Origin: Syngnathus acus
Lineage: Eukaryota > Chordata > Actinopteri > Syngnathiformes > Syngnathidae
Assembly (NCBI RefSeq): GCF_901709675.1
Contig: NC_051100.1
Location: 7,412,786-7,476,785 of the forward strand
Length of the DNA: 64,000 bases
Direction: 5' to 3'
The notes below the pieces were generated by a model. That model made no database searches. It worked only from the letters and a program-made list of their open reading frames with translations, and was not told where the DNA came from. The first letter of the stretch is position 1. Each line of letters starts with the position of its first letter. Shown piece by piece: positions 13,973-31,900 of this stretch. The translations under genes and the position numbers were made by a program.

Positions 13973-14082
13973 CAATCCACCAGTGGGAGACTGGTGTGAA
14001 GCAAACAGCCATTCTCAGGAAGATCTCACCCTTAGAGTTGTCCTCTGGCGCAGGAACAAATTGACCTCTTCAAGATATCAAC

Positions 14083-14088
14083 AATAAA
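14083..14088 (+). terminator. Candidate poly(A) signal of col21a1
   Basis: A canonical AATAAA lies 111 bp after the col21a1 stop codon. It is the first one downstream and gives a short 3' UTR. Alternative signals further on cannot be excluded. Confidence 0.45.
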
Positions 14089-14089
14089 T

Positions 14090-16030
14090 GTCAAAAGGCT
14101 CTGCACGACTATTAAAATGCCATTTTTGTGATGAAAACAAAGGAGACAATGAATCATTTTAAATGTATCAGTGAGGCTACCAAAGAATTTCCAAGGCATT
14201 TTACCGACCATGGAACGCAGAGTGGACAAAATATGGCTTGGTAATGACGACAGAGAGTTTGATGTCCCTTTGAAATTGATGAAGAGAAGACAATTGCTAC
14301 ATAAGATTGTGAAGGTGACTTCAGGAACATCCGATTCACCTGCAGGTGCATGAAGGTTATATTCTCTCGAAATTTGATATTCTTAGTTCATTGTGGTGAA
14401 ATTAGAATCATTACAGAACAATGGGTAAATGATTCCTTGCAACACTCTTTTGCTTTGTTTAGCTTTGAAACTTAGGTATGCTTGGGTTGTATGGCTGGTA
14501 CATGATCCCATATTGCCCCCTGGTGATGGATTTCTGCACGATGGGCACTTAGTTGACTGCTTATGACGTGGACCAGTGTTTTCCAAACTGTGACCACCCC
14601 ACCACACTATATCTATTTCACAGAACAGCTAATTAGTAAATGAAAACGTATTTTCAGACTGGATGGTCAGGGGAAAAAAAGAGGACAATGCTTTTCATAA
14701 ATTGCGAAGCGGTCCATGTTTAAAAATGTGTTTAAGAAACACTGATTAAATGCTCAAAGTCAAACTACATTCACAACAGCCATAATTGCGTAATGGACAG
14801 TATGTACTGTATATTACATTAAAAAAAATCAAACTTGTTTAATTGGCTGCCCGTAGCTAATCACCCAGCGGCATTATTTTGTTTATAAAGTGTTATTTAT
14901 GAATTAACTTTCCATACAATCATCATGATATTACACAATGAATAGTAATGATTGTAATATAGGCTGGAAATATGTTTTCAATACTTAGCGGTCCCTTCAT
15001 TAGTGTAGTAAATATTTGTATTATTTATAATTCTGAGTCATAATTGTAGTTTTTTTAGCATTGTCATGATTGCCTTTTTGTATTTTTTTAATGCTGCAAC
15101 TCGTGTTCAAACATATTCAAATTAAACAGTTTTTCAGATTATGTTGTCTTTATTTTAAGAAACGAATACCACCGCTCTGCTAGTTGTGACCATCTTAAAG
15201 CTCATCTTTTCACGTTGCTCAAAAATTCAATTCACTGCAGACACTGCCTAGACCCGAAATGCTTCCAAATATCCCAGAGACGTTCCAAATCCTAAGTGAA
15301 AAATCTAAATGACATCAGATCCCTATTTTGATTGAGGTCAATTTCTGGCAATCTTTTTGACATTCTGCTTTTTTTTATTGAGTCTGCCAAATTCATAGCC
15401 CGGTACCCTTCCAAACGGCCCTTACACTAGGTGGTGCTGTTGGTCATTGTCATCAGATCTAATCAAATTTCTTTCATCTTTGAGAACCTCAAGTTTTTAT
15501 TCATTTAAATCACCATTTATTTCATCGGCAGCGCTATTGAAGATTGTTTATAATTGAAGCTTTCTTCAGGATTTCTCTTTTATTTTTTGCTTTATATTTT
15601 ATGTGCAGATTTAGTTAGAGATGCAACTGGATATCATTTAGTCTTGTGACACCCATAGCTGTGTGTAATTCTTTGTTCTGGCATTGTTATTTCACAGTAG
15701 TGGTGTTCAGATCAGAAGACCACGCTTGTAGTAATATTTGTTGAAGTATAACAAATCTGGATTCACATCTTCTCAGTGGACCATGTTGTCATGGCATTCA
15801 TTCTGCGACCGGGTGCATTGTGTGTGAGTGCTGAAGCCATAGTGACTTCAATAAGTCGAGGTGATTAAAAGGCTCTGCCACTATTCTTTCACTCGTTAGG
15901 ACAGGTTCTCGGATTTCAAGTGTCTCCGTTTACACGTTCACCGTGGGAGTGGGGTTGTGACATTTTTATTGCGGCCTCTAGGTGGATGCACAAACAAAAA
16001 GTGGAGTGTGGGATGTTCTCAGAGGGTAAC
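14090..16030. other. Intergenic region between col21a1 and bmp5
   Basis: About 1.9 kb between the candidate col21a1 poly(A) signal and the repeat tract upstream of bmp5. AT-rich stretches are common. No exon, RNA gene or recognisable transposon was found. The block may hold bmp5 regulatory sequence, but none can be pointed to by eye. Confidence 0.5.
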
Positions 16031-16033
16031 ATG

Positions 16034-16055
16034 CACCCCACCCCACCCCACCCCA

Positions 16056-16127
<72 letters not shown>
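16034..16127 (+). repeat. (CCCCA)n followed by (CT)n tract upstream of bmp5
   Basis: About five CCCCA units (16034-16061) run directly into an uninterrupted CT dinucleotide run (about 16062-16127). The tract lies about 400 bp upstream of the bmp5 start codon and about 160 bp upstream of a TATA-like sequence, so it is promoter-proximal. Polypurine/polypyrimidine runs of this kind can form triplex (H-DNA) or bind GAGA-type factors; that role is inference only. Confidence 0.9.
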
Positions 16128-16128
<1 letters not shown>

Positions 16129-16283
16129 ACTCACTGTTGGGAGAAAAGTGAGTGCAGGGGCAAAAGTTGACTCTTCCACTACAATTTAATCCCCGGAACA
16201 CTCCTGTCGACCTTTTTGGGCGTAGCTATATGTGTTTTTTTTCCCACCAAAGAGGCGTTGGGTGAGGGACGATGTCACAAGTC

Positions 16284-16292
16284 CATAAATAG
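16284..16292 (+). promoter_or_regulatory. Possible TATA-like element of bmp5
   Basis: CATAAATAG lies about 240 bp upstream of the bmp5 ATG. It is followed by a GC-richer stretch that could be the 5' UTR, with a short upstream ATG frame at about 16313. No transcript data are available, so this is a weak call. Confidence 0.25.
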
Positions 16293-16527
16293 CGAGGCTT
16301 TGGATGGACCGTGAATGAATACAAGGTTGAGCAGGAGAAGGAAAAGGCGAAGGAGTGCTACTTTGGATGCAAGCTGATACCTCATTTGTCTCCTCTCAGT
16401 TCTCCCCAGTTACCAGCCTGGACGCCGTGCTTCTTCCTCCATGCGTCCTTGATTCCACTCTGGATATCTGCTCAAGGTCTTCCACACATTGCAATGTAGT
16501 TGAACTTGTGAGCCTAAAGTGAGCAAC

Positions 16528-22343
<5,816 letters not shown>

Positions 22344-25300
22344 AGCCTGCGGTTCATTTAATTTATGCTATCTGGAATACCAATAGGCTGGAAAACACAT
22401 CATTTCTGGGTCTGATGTGATGTACAGTGTTATGTATATAGAGTTTTATTACCTAATTTATTCTCTGTTCAAAAATAGCACTGAATATTGTGATATTTAT
22501 ATGATTAGTTATAATGATGTTGATTTCATTCTTATCCCAAATAATGATGTCCGTCGGCATATACACCTTTTAAAATCTGTTACTTCTCAGAGAGCACTTC
22601 ACTGGAGACATCAAATTAGACTTTTTTTTTTCTTTTAGGGACAATTCACTCTGCAAAACAAAATGCTGGACTCCGTAAATAACTTCTATTTATTTTGTTT
22701 CAAATTGTGAACTGTGGATGTTGACGAAAAGTAGCCCAAAAAACACGGGTAAAATTTCGATCACAAACGGCTGCGGGAAATGTTGGGGAACAAAATGTGA
22801 GTTTTCTAATACAAACTGCAGAGGTTTTTTTTTTTTTTCTCAGAAACTGTCATCATCTTTCAACTCCAATGACATTGTTCACCTTTTTCATTCCAGCTCT
22901 TTTTTTTATTTTTTTTGAGCCCATGTGGAATTGTGATTTTCATTTTTCATTCAACTTCACCAAACGTGTTATTCCTTTGTGACCTTTGCTACAAACCTCT
23001 TGCTCTCCTCTTCTTTCAATGTGATGTTTGGACAATGTTTACCTAAATGTAGAGTGTTGTGTATTTTAAATAAATGTACCACTTGTAAATAATATTTTCT
23101 TATTATTGACTTACAGGATTTCTTCCGTATTATCTCCTCTATGAGTAGCCTATTAATATTAAGTGTATAATTTCCTCTGCTCTGTATGAACATTTCTACA
23201 GGTTGGTCGAATCTGTCCTGCATGTCAGTGTTGTATTGAGAGGTTTAATGGAAGAGTTGTCATCATGTGGATGCAGCTAAATTCATGACTTTATGTCTTG
23301 TGCTACTTTAAACAGCATCTTCATAATAATCCATTCATCAATTATCATGATATGTACAAATGTACAATGTCTTCCAGCATCAATAATTCAAGTTGTGTGT
23401 TTCGTTTACCTCCGTAGCCTTATACCACAAATGTGTGATCCTGATGAGGCTGCCAGTAGAGAAGAAATCTTATAATTTCTGAAGCAATCATTTTCACATT
23501 ATGTCTGAAAGACACATCCATCACATTACTTGCAGTCATAATTTGGAAGCAAAATTGAGTGCGTAAACTTTGCAGTGTTGTTGCACATCGGTCAGGATTA
23601 GCATATTTTCTAGAGAAGCACACTTCCACAGATCGGCTGTTCAGGGATTTTAAAGAGGTCATGGAAATGGGGCTAAGGTTAAGAATTAACATTTATTTGC
23701 ACAACTGTGTTGACCTTCACGGAATACACGATGTGTACTGTTGCACCACATCTCGCCCGCTCACCCTCCCACTTTTATATATATGTTTTTTTCGGATATG
23801 CCGGAACATTGAGTGACTGTATTGCACGTAATTAAAAGCAGTGGCTGGCCTGCCCAGATGTTATGTGGACTATGTTGACATTCAGTGAGTAGAAGAGGCC
23901 ACCTGCTAACTTAACTTTTGGCTTGGGGGTGAATGTTGCATTCCTCCAGCATGTTGCCTTGGCGTGATTATTTCCAGCACTTCATAATCACATCAACTGT
24001 TTAATATCACAGATTTGCTGCAATTTTGCTGCAAATCTTTAAGGTTTTTCCACAGTAGCAAGGCCGAGGTGATTTGTTTTTTTAAAGGAACAATTAGCAA
24101 ACCTCGGTGACCTATTCTCCTGTGAAAGTCCCTATGGTCAAATCAGCCAGGACTGAGTCAGAGATTCATTAGTGCTTTCCATCACATTAATGACCATTTT
24201 GCCCAAAAGGTTGCAGTGCGCCCAAAAGGTTGCAGTGCAGTTTCTTAATTATGATCTCAGGTTTAGGATTTAGGTAAGAATAGGCACTTCAATTAATTTA
24301 GTAACGTTTGGTGGCAGACCTAGTTAGAATAACACCTTGTGCAGCAGTGAATTGAACTGTATCCCAATACAGTATAAATGCATGTTGATTTAAAATGTAT
24401 TCAGTTTGTTAACAAAAAGAAACACTTGTTATAATCAAAATCCATAACAGTCCTTGATATTTTGCAAAAGCTTTTGAATCTTTCTTATGTGTGTCTGACA
24501 AATGATTTGGAAATTCTAAACATGTTTCTTATTTTGCTGGGAATTTCAACATGGGAACGATTAAATAAAATGTTTTAACTGAATTAACAGGGTGGACCAC
24601 CGAATTGTAAGAACCTCATCTGTTTATCCTTGAAGGCTAATGATCAATGATCAATACAAGCTCCTCAAGAGATTCTACAGCAATTGTTTCCATTCATTGT
24701 TTGTTTGCGCAAACTGTTTTGTTTGTAAATTGAGTAAATAATTGTTATCCCCCATTTTGAAAACAAATATGCGTTGAGTCAAGAAGAATTGAAAAATAAA
24801 TCCAGCAGGCTAAAACTGAGCAACATAGTTATTGTTGTTATTGGTACTTGCTTTGGTAAGTCCTGATTTCATTGATTCGAGCACTGTTAACCTTATTTTC
24901 TTACTGTAGCCATACGTTTATTTTCATAGTGTCACCTTGCGGTCCATCCAGAAGGCAAGTGAAACTGTATCTAATAAAAATGTTGTGCAGTTTACCCAGT
25001 CTTTCTCGACACATATGGTTCTCCTTATTTGTATTCGGTGGGTGGCCGATGACTTCCATGCAGCTCAATCAGTCCCTCCTGAACAGAAAGAGCACGCGGG
25101 TCACATTTTTACATGTTGTTTGGTATGACAAGGAATGTGTCCTCTCAGAGGGTGATGATTAAACATGGTCAGTTTTTTATTGCCACCAGCACGTGCACAA
25201 TACATTTGCGAGCCACCCAAAAAATCCATTATAAGACTACGTGAACTGTCTTCTAAGGTTGAGTAATATGAATAATCACACAAAGACTGAGTACATGCAG

Positions 25301-28300
25301 CTATTTTTTTTTCCAAATTGTAACACATTGACATGATTTCCTGCAATTTGACTATTGAACTTGGCAATACAATGATTTAAATAATAGTTCGTACTAATTG
25401 TTACACCACAGCAAGAGCCAAGAGAGTGGAGAGCTTTTGTTTTTCGTGTCGAGTTGAGGTAATTTAACTCAGCCAGGCAGGAACTTGCTCTGCTATTTCT
25501 TCATTTATTTGCAGTTGATTGAAGAACAAACACAATATTTGAGAGTAACTACACCGAACTTACTGTGTAACCTGGCTGCCGTTGTGAATTCTGTTCTGAA
25601 ATTCAAGTCATCCTACCATGAACTTTGACACATTATAAAAAAAAGTCTGATCCAGCCAAAAATCAGCCGTGAGATTCCAAATGAAAAAAATCTGTAAGCA
25701 CAACAATGACAAATTGGCCACAAAAGTTAAATATGCATTATTACATTGATCAACATACTATCGTAAACCCCACATAAAGGTTTGTGACTTTTCAGTAGTA
25801 AAATCAGCGTGATGCTCCTCAGTGTAAAGATAATGTGTAAGACACATGCTGTCTCCAAGGTTAACTGTGGAAAGTTGGCTGACAGCGGCAGCCTTCCGGA
25901 AAGAATGCTATAAACACGGCTTTTCATTTTAGTTTAAAAAGCCTCCGCAGTTATTTGCTTATAATGGAAATTCAGTGGGATGGAGACACTTTTCATAATA
26001 TACATATGCCAAAGGAATGTTTGCTGTCACAGCCACTTGAATGCATAGTTCAAGATAAATTACACACATTATATATGCTGTTGTATGACTGTCATTTTTT
26101 ATCACTTCCATTTTGTTTTAAAAGGAATATGACATAGAGTCCACGAATGTTTACGCCAGTTAATACACACACTTGACCCATTGTATAGAAATAACAAACT
26201 GAATGGATGGAATATAATAAAATGATACATTTTTCAGCTTACTTCTACATCTCAATCAGGCATGAGTATTTTTTCTTATCAAGGGCCATTTCAGTTTGTA
26301 TAAAGCTCTAAGAGGGCCAAAATAAATTCATGACAAAAATGAAGATTTTTTTGGTGTTTTAGTGATTATTATATAAATAGCTCCTCTGAGGTTTTATTTG
26401 TTCATCGAAAGTCATGGGGCACAAAATGAAAGAGTCTTGTCTTCAGGTATCCCACTCCTGTTTCAAACTATCATGTCATGCTGAAAGCTGCCCACTGAAA
26501 AGCACTTTTTCAACATCTGGCTTTATTTTAAGTTGCCTATTCGATTCAAAAGCATAAAGAAGTATAGTTACGTTCAAGACATTTTTAAACAGTAACATGT
26601 TCTTATAATTTTTATCTTCATACACAACCACGGGAGTGTCCAAATCTTGATTTTTACAAAACAAATGGTCTGTATACGGGCAGGTTGAACCATGTGATCC
26701 CCCCACATTCACACACATTCGACCCCCTGCAACAATGAACTTTTGTAGTGTCACCGTCCACATCCTATTGCAGATTAACTTTTGTAGAGCCACGTCCACA
26801 GTCACGACCACCCTCACCATCAATAAATATTCTTGGCCAAAATTTAAAGTTGCCTTTGGCATTTTCATTGGCTCCTGACATAAAGCTGTCATTGACTGCA
26901 ATAATTTCTGTCAATGTTAAAAATATATGGTCATAATTAGAGTGTGTTGTACAAATACTACTGCAGCTCTACTGAGTTTCAGTTTATCAGCATATTTCTG
27001 GGCCAAAGTTTAGATTATTTTTCCAAAACATTGATAATTGATGCATTTATTAAAGATAAATCCCCTGTTTCAACCTTTGCCACTTTTAAACCAGACTTCG
27101 TTTTTCAACACACATGCATCGTATTCATTCCAGAAAGCCCCGGAAGGCCACTCGTTTCAAGTGACTCGCAGCAGCTGGTATTTGTCAAGATATACTGGAG
27201 CTGCTGAGTTTTCTCAAAAAAGAAATGTTAAAAGGCCAGTTAGGGTTCACTGCCTGATGCATCGGGAATTTTAGAAGATTCACGAATGGCCGGTCTATTT
27301 CAGAAAATCAGAATGACCTTGGGTGCCATACCAAGCTCCTATTTTAATATGTATATGCAAGTCACACTTGAACATAAATCACAGGACCAGTCAAACAATA
27401 AGAAAGAGCCACTTCCAGTCCAAAAATACCTTGGCATATCACTGTTGCGCATACTTGTCAACTTTTTGCATGTAATGGGATCAGGAGAGGTACAGAATAT
27501 ATTGTGATACCCACAAAGATCATTTCAGCTGTGTTAAAGAAAAAATTGATTTTTTTTTATGCCTCCCATGAGAGTGGAAACAAGATAACACACGCCGGAA
27601 AATGAATTCATTGAGGGCTGACTAAGACGATGATCGAAAGAGCAGCACGATGTACCGTGAGCGACATTAATAATTTGACACAGACACACTGTGATATGTT
27701 AAAAAAAAAATAAAATCATATGGCTTTCTTGCTGCCTTGCTATTTCCATTTATTTTCACATTGCTTGTACATTATGGGGGCCACATTCCACCATTTGTGC
27801 TTGTTTCTTTTCATGCTCCTTGAAACACTTTTTAATCTATACATATTCTTCTAGCCACACTTATAACACACTCATATAAGATGACAATGAATACAGAAAC
27901 ACCAAACAGGAGTGATCCACTGACAGTTGAGATTAAATCGGAGAATGAAGTTGTAACATTGACCAGGCTGTAACATTTTGATTACAATAAATTAAATTTA
28001 ATCTTTTGTAGCAGGGGTTGCAACTGATAGACATCACGAGTCGCCTCCGTCTCCTGAGAGGGAGCAAGAAGTCTTTCCTTGAGTGCAGTGGGATGGTTGA
28101 ATGCAAGGACTTCATTAAGCTTCTCTATTGTTAACATCTGGCTTCAGAAGAATGGCTCTTTCTCTGTTAAATATTGACCTGGCTTAACGAGGGATTTTAT
28201 TACACCATGCAGTTGACATTGGCAGTGGTGGCACGTCTGGCAATGGAAACCGCTCAACTGTTTAGGTCACGGGGGATCAATCAAAGCAAAATGTTTCCGT

Positions 28301-28960
28301 GAAGCCTAACATTTTCACCAGGAACATTGAGGCAAATGTACGCCTAATCTTGTTATTCCATCTCCAAAGTTAAGTTGGCTGTCCTGGTAAAACACACAGT
28401 GAATTAAACGTTTCCATTACCATGAGCGCAATCAATACCAAAACGGGTAATAAAGAACTTGGGGACGATATGTGTGTGTGCAAGTGGCATAATATAGGTC
28501 TGCTTAGGCCTTATAGTTGAAGTCGTGGTCTTTTTTGGGCCACAAAATAACTGAGACAAAATCCACAGTGCCTCTGCTGGATGCGGCCGAGTACTGTACT
28601 CCATTTTATGAGAATTCAGAATAATAATTCGTTCATTGGTAGGCATGTCCACAATTCACACAGCAATGTAAACTTTCCAATTTGTAGTCCACATTGCAGC
28701 ATCCATAAAGAAAAGACTCTGCTCCCACCTCCTAACACATCTCTGTTTTGATCCCTTCCCAGCGGAGAGGTGGCTGCCATGGCAACTGCTGAATCATCCT
28801 ACCCAGTCAGCGGCAGTCCTCTAATTCCATCTTGGCAAGTAAGGCCTTGCATCATCCGAGAATATTGATCTTGATCCATTAGCTTTATTAGATTCCGAAC
28901 AACTGGGGGTTGGGCTGCTTCAGCTTGGGAAGTTAGGAAGCACAAACAGCGTGCCTCCGA
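22344..28960. other. Intergenic region between bmp5 and hmgcll1
   Basis: This 6.6-kb stretch holds the bmp5 3' UTR, with a candidate AATAAA at 23069-23074, and then sequence without a recognisable exon. A 19-bp direct repeat lies near 24199-24238 (cccaaaaggttgcagtgcg). A splice acceptor-like CAG near 28764 and donor-like 'gcaagtaagg' near 28835 could bound a 5' UTR exon of hmgcll1. bmp5 is known in mammals to have dispersed enhancers, so regulatory elements here are plausible but not visible by eye. Confidence 0.5.
23069..23074 (+). terminator. Candidate poly(A) signal of bmp5
   Basis: AATAAA about 725 bp after the bmp5 stop codon, in the gene's orientation. It is one of several possible signals. 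Confidence 0.3.
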
Positions 28961-31900
28961 ATGGGAAACCTACCCACGACGGTGAAGCATTGCCTGAGCT
29001 ACGAACAACTCATCCAGGACTATCCATGGCTGAGACGCTTGCTGCTGGAGGAGGCAAAGGTGGGTGTCCTTCTCGTGTGCCTCACATGCTAAACCACATG
29101 ACCTCATCATGATTGAAGCTCTCTTGCTGCTCGCCACGTTTGGGACAGTCCTCATGTGCTATGATGGCAAAATATTAGTTTTGAATATTTTCATGTTTCT
29201 GAATCTCTAGTCCTTTTTCTTTATAGAAAGCAATGATGCACTGTTTCTTTGCTGATGTATTGAACGAAGAGTACACCGAAGCCGAGACTTGAGCACAGAG
29301 AAAAAAGTGGCAAATTATTAACCCATGGATGATTAGACAACAAGGGATCACCCTAACCTGGCCTAAGCCACTTGATTGCTAGCAATTAAGTATAGCAAAA
29401 TGTCAGCAGTTTATGGAAGGCTTGAATATTAATAACCGCAATTTAAACTTTAAACCTTTAAAAACTAAACCAGTGAGTCTATCCTGAAAATGAAGCTACA
29501 TGACATTTGAATTAGTTGTTGACTAACCAGTTGTCATACAAATGAAACATTTACATTTTAAAGTCATTTGTAGTGAGCCTCTGCACATTCGTTCATAGTG
29601 GATTCATTTTTTTTGAATGAATCGTATTTCATGACCCTATCAAGCCTAATACTTGTGATTATATACCGATTTTTAAAGCACGACTCCTTCAATGTGTTTA
29701 AGATCTGTTTACCGCTTCTATTCTGACAGCAACTGTCAAGATGTATTTAGTTGCTAATTTAATACTAAATTCATATCCTAGTTATACACTTCAGAAAGAC
29801 TCTTGTGTGAAGACTCATGCCATAGGAGTCTTACAGGAAATAAATGTGGGCAGTTAAAAAAAAAAGTAGTTGCAAGAGGCTGACACAAACTGCACATTTA
29901 TGTCTTCACGACCAAGATGATTGCAGTTTTGGGTTCCAAACAGAGGAATACCATGATCCTTAGAATTTCCCCTGTGGTTCTTGCGGGGGAAATGTATCTA
30001 ACCTTTCTTTCTGAATGTTTTCTCCATGAAACATCTCGTTGGTTCCCATGCTAATCCTTGACATGATTATGGCTTCAACTATTGGGTGTCTTCTGGCATG
30101 TCTCTTCTTTCTTCTCCAGACTGCCTCAGAGTATCCGGAGAGTGTGAAAATAGTTGAAGTTGGGCCAAGAGATGGCCTCCAAAATGAAAAGGTATACACA
30201 ATTTATGGTGATGTGTAAGCCCTTTGATTAATTTGAAAAACGAAAATGTTCCTGATTTTTACTCTCTCTCCCATAAATAAAACATGCACAACATATGGTT
30301 GGTGCGCCATAATTAACAGAGCATATGTTTACATTTCTTTGAAATTCAAGAATGACAGAGCTTCTGGCTTCGTTCACTCTTCTTAGGATGTCACCATTGA
30401 ATCAATCCCTGTTGCATGCTAGGGCTTTTACAGATTTTACCACAGCGTCTACTTAAGAGATGAAAGACGTCTCATGTTTGCAGAGCTATGTTGCACGTTG
30501 TCTGTTATGTTGTACCTCCCAGCGTGAACAGAATCAGATCCAGAAAGAGCATTTTTGGGTTTTATTGTCCCCCAGGAAATTGTTCCGACAGGCGTGAAAA
30601 TCAAGCTGATAGACATGCTCTCGGGATCGGGCCTGCGTGTGATCGAGGCCACCAGCTTTGTCTCCTCAAAATGGGTACCACAGGTAATAACTCCACTTGG
30701 TGCGCAGCTGAACAGTGTCAAGTGATTTATGAAGCTCTCTCTCATATGATGTTTTTGACATTCAGAAAAACATCCCTTCCTGTCATAAATTGCTTTTCTA
30801 TTTCTAAGAACACTCAAATATGTTTTGTTCATTTGAAGGAAATATGACGTCAAGCAACTTTCACCCTAATGGTCTGTGCCGGGTTGTGAAAGGCTTGAGT
30901 GAGAATAATGTATTTCCAGGAACAAGCTCTGTTGACGTGAAACGTTTATTTTTGTACCTCATGTCCTTTCCTCTTTTTTGTTCAGATGGCCGACCACACT
31001 GAGGTTCTAGCAGGAATCCAGAGAGCTCCTCATGTTCAGTACCCGGTATTGACACCGAACATGCAAGGTTTTCAGGACGCTGTAAGTCAAATGGATGTTT
31101 GAAGAATTGTGGTCAAAGGTTAACTTCATTTTTATTTTTCCCTGTGCTTGTTGTCGATGAAGTGTAACAAGGCTTTTATTTTCTTACACAAGGTTGCGGC
31201 CGGGGCTGCTGAAGTGGCGGTGTTTGGCTCAGCATCTGAGGCCTTCAGCATGAAAAACATAAATTGCTCTATTGATGAAAGCATGCAGAGGTTTGAAGAG
31301 GTCGTCGAGGGAGCCAAAGAGCAAACGATTACAGTCCGCGGGTTTGTATTTGTCACTCATGGTTGACACACAAAAAAAGGCAATCTTTTTTTTTTTTATC
31401 TGCTTTTCTCAGTGGCGTAGCCAGGAATTTTTCCAGTAGGGGCGCGCGCCCACAGGAAAAAAAATCGAACATCACCCACGCCGTTCGCTGATCGCTAAAA
31501 CAACATCCGGGTCCGGGAGGCAAACGGTGAATGGATAACATCGCGCTTGTGCACATAGAATAGCGCAAGCACATTCGCGCAAGACCGAAAGAAAAAAACG
31601 GCATGAAAATGAAGAATCGAAAAAGCTCGATTTTTTTCAACCGGGGCGCAGGGAGTCCTAACCGGGGCACCGCCCTGGCTCGCCCCGGCTTGGCTACGCC
31701 ACTGGCTTTTCTGCACTATGATATATGATATTATATATTGTACTATTGCAGGTATGTTTCTTGTGCCCTTGGATGCCCATACGAAGGAGACATTGATCCA
31801 TCCAAAGTTGCTGAGGTTAGTCTGGTTAATTATATAGATCTCATGGGTCAACGGTCTCTATCCTGACTTTCTTCCCTTGATCATACTTCTTATCTCCTAA

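Noticed and set aside
15920-16201. Open frames of 60-89 codons on both strands rich in Leu-Ser or Arg-Glu repeats
   Set aside because: They are translations of the (CT)n/(CCCCA)n tract and have no coding character.
16313-16499. 60-codon frame in the presumed bmp5 5' UTR
   Set aside because: Could be an upstream ORF, but the transcription start is unknown and the peptide has no recognisable feature.
30488-30847. Plus-strand frame of 119 codons
   Set aside because: Out-of-frame reading across hmgcll1 exon 3 and its flanking introns.
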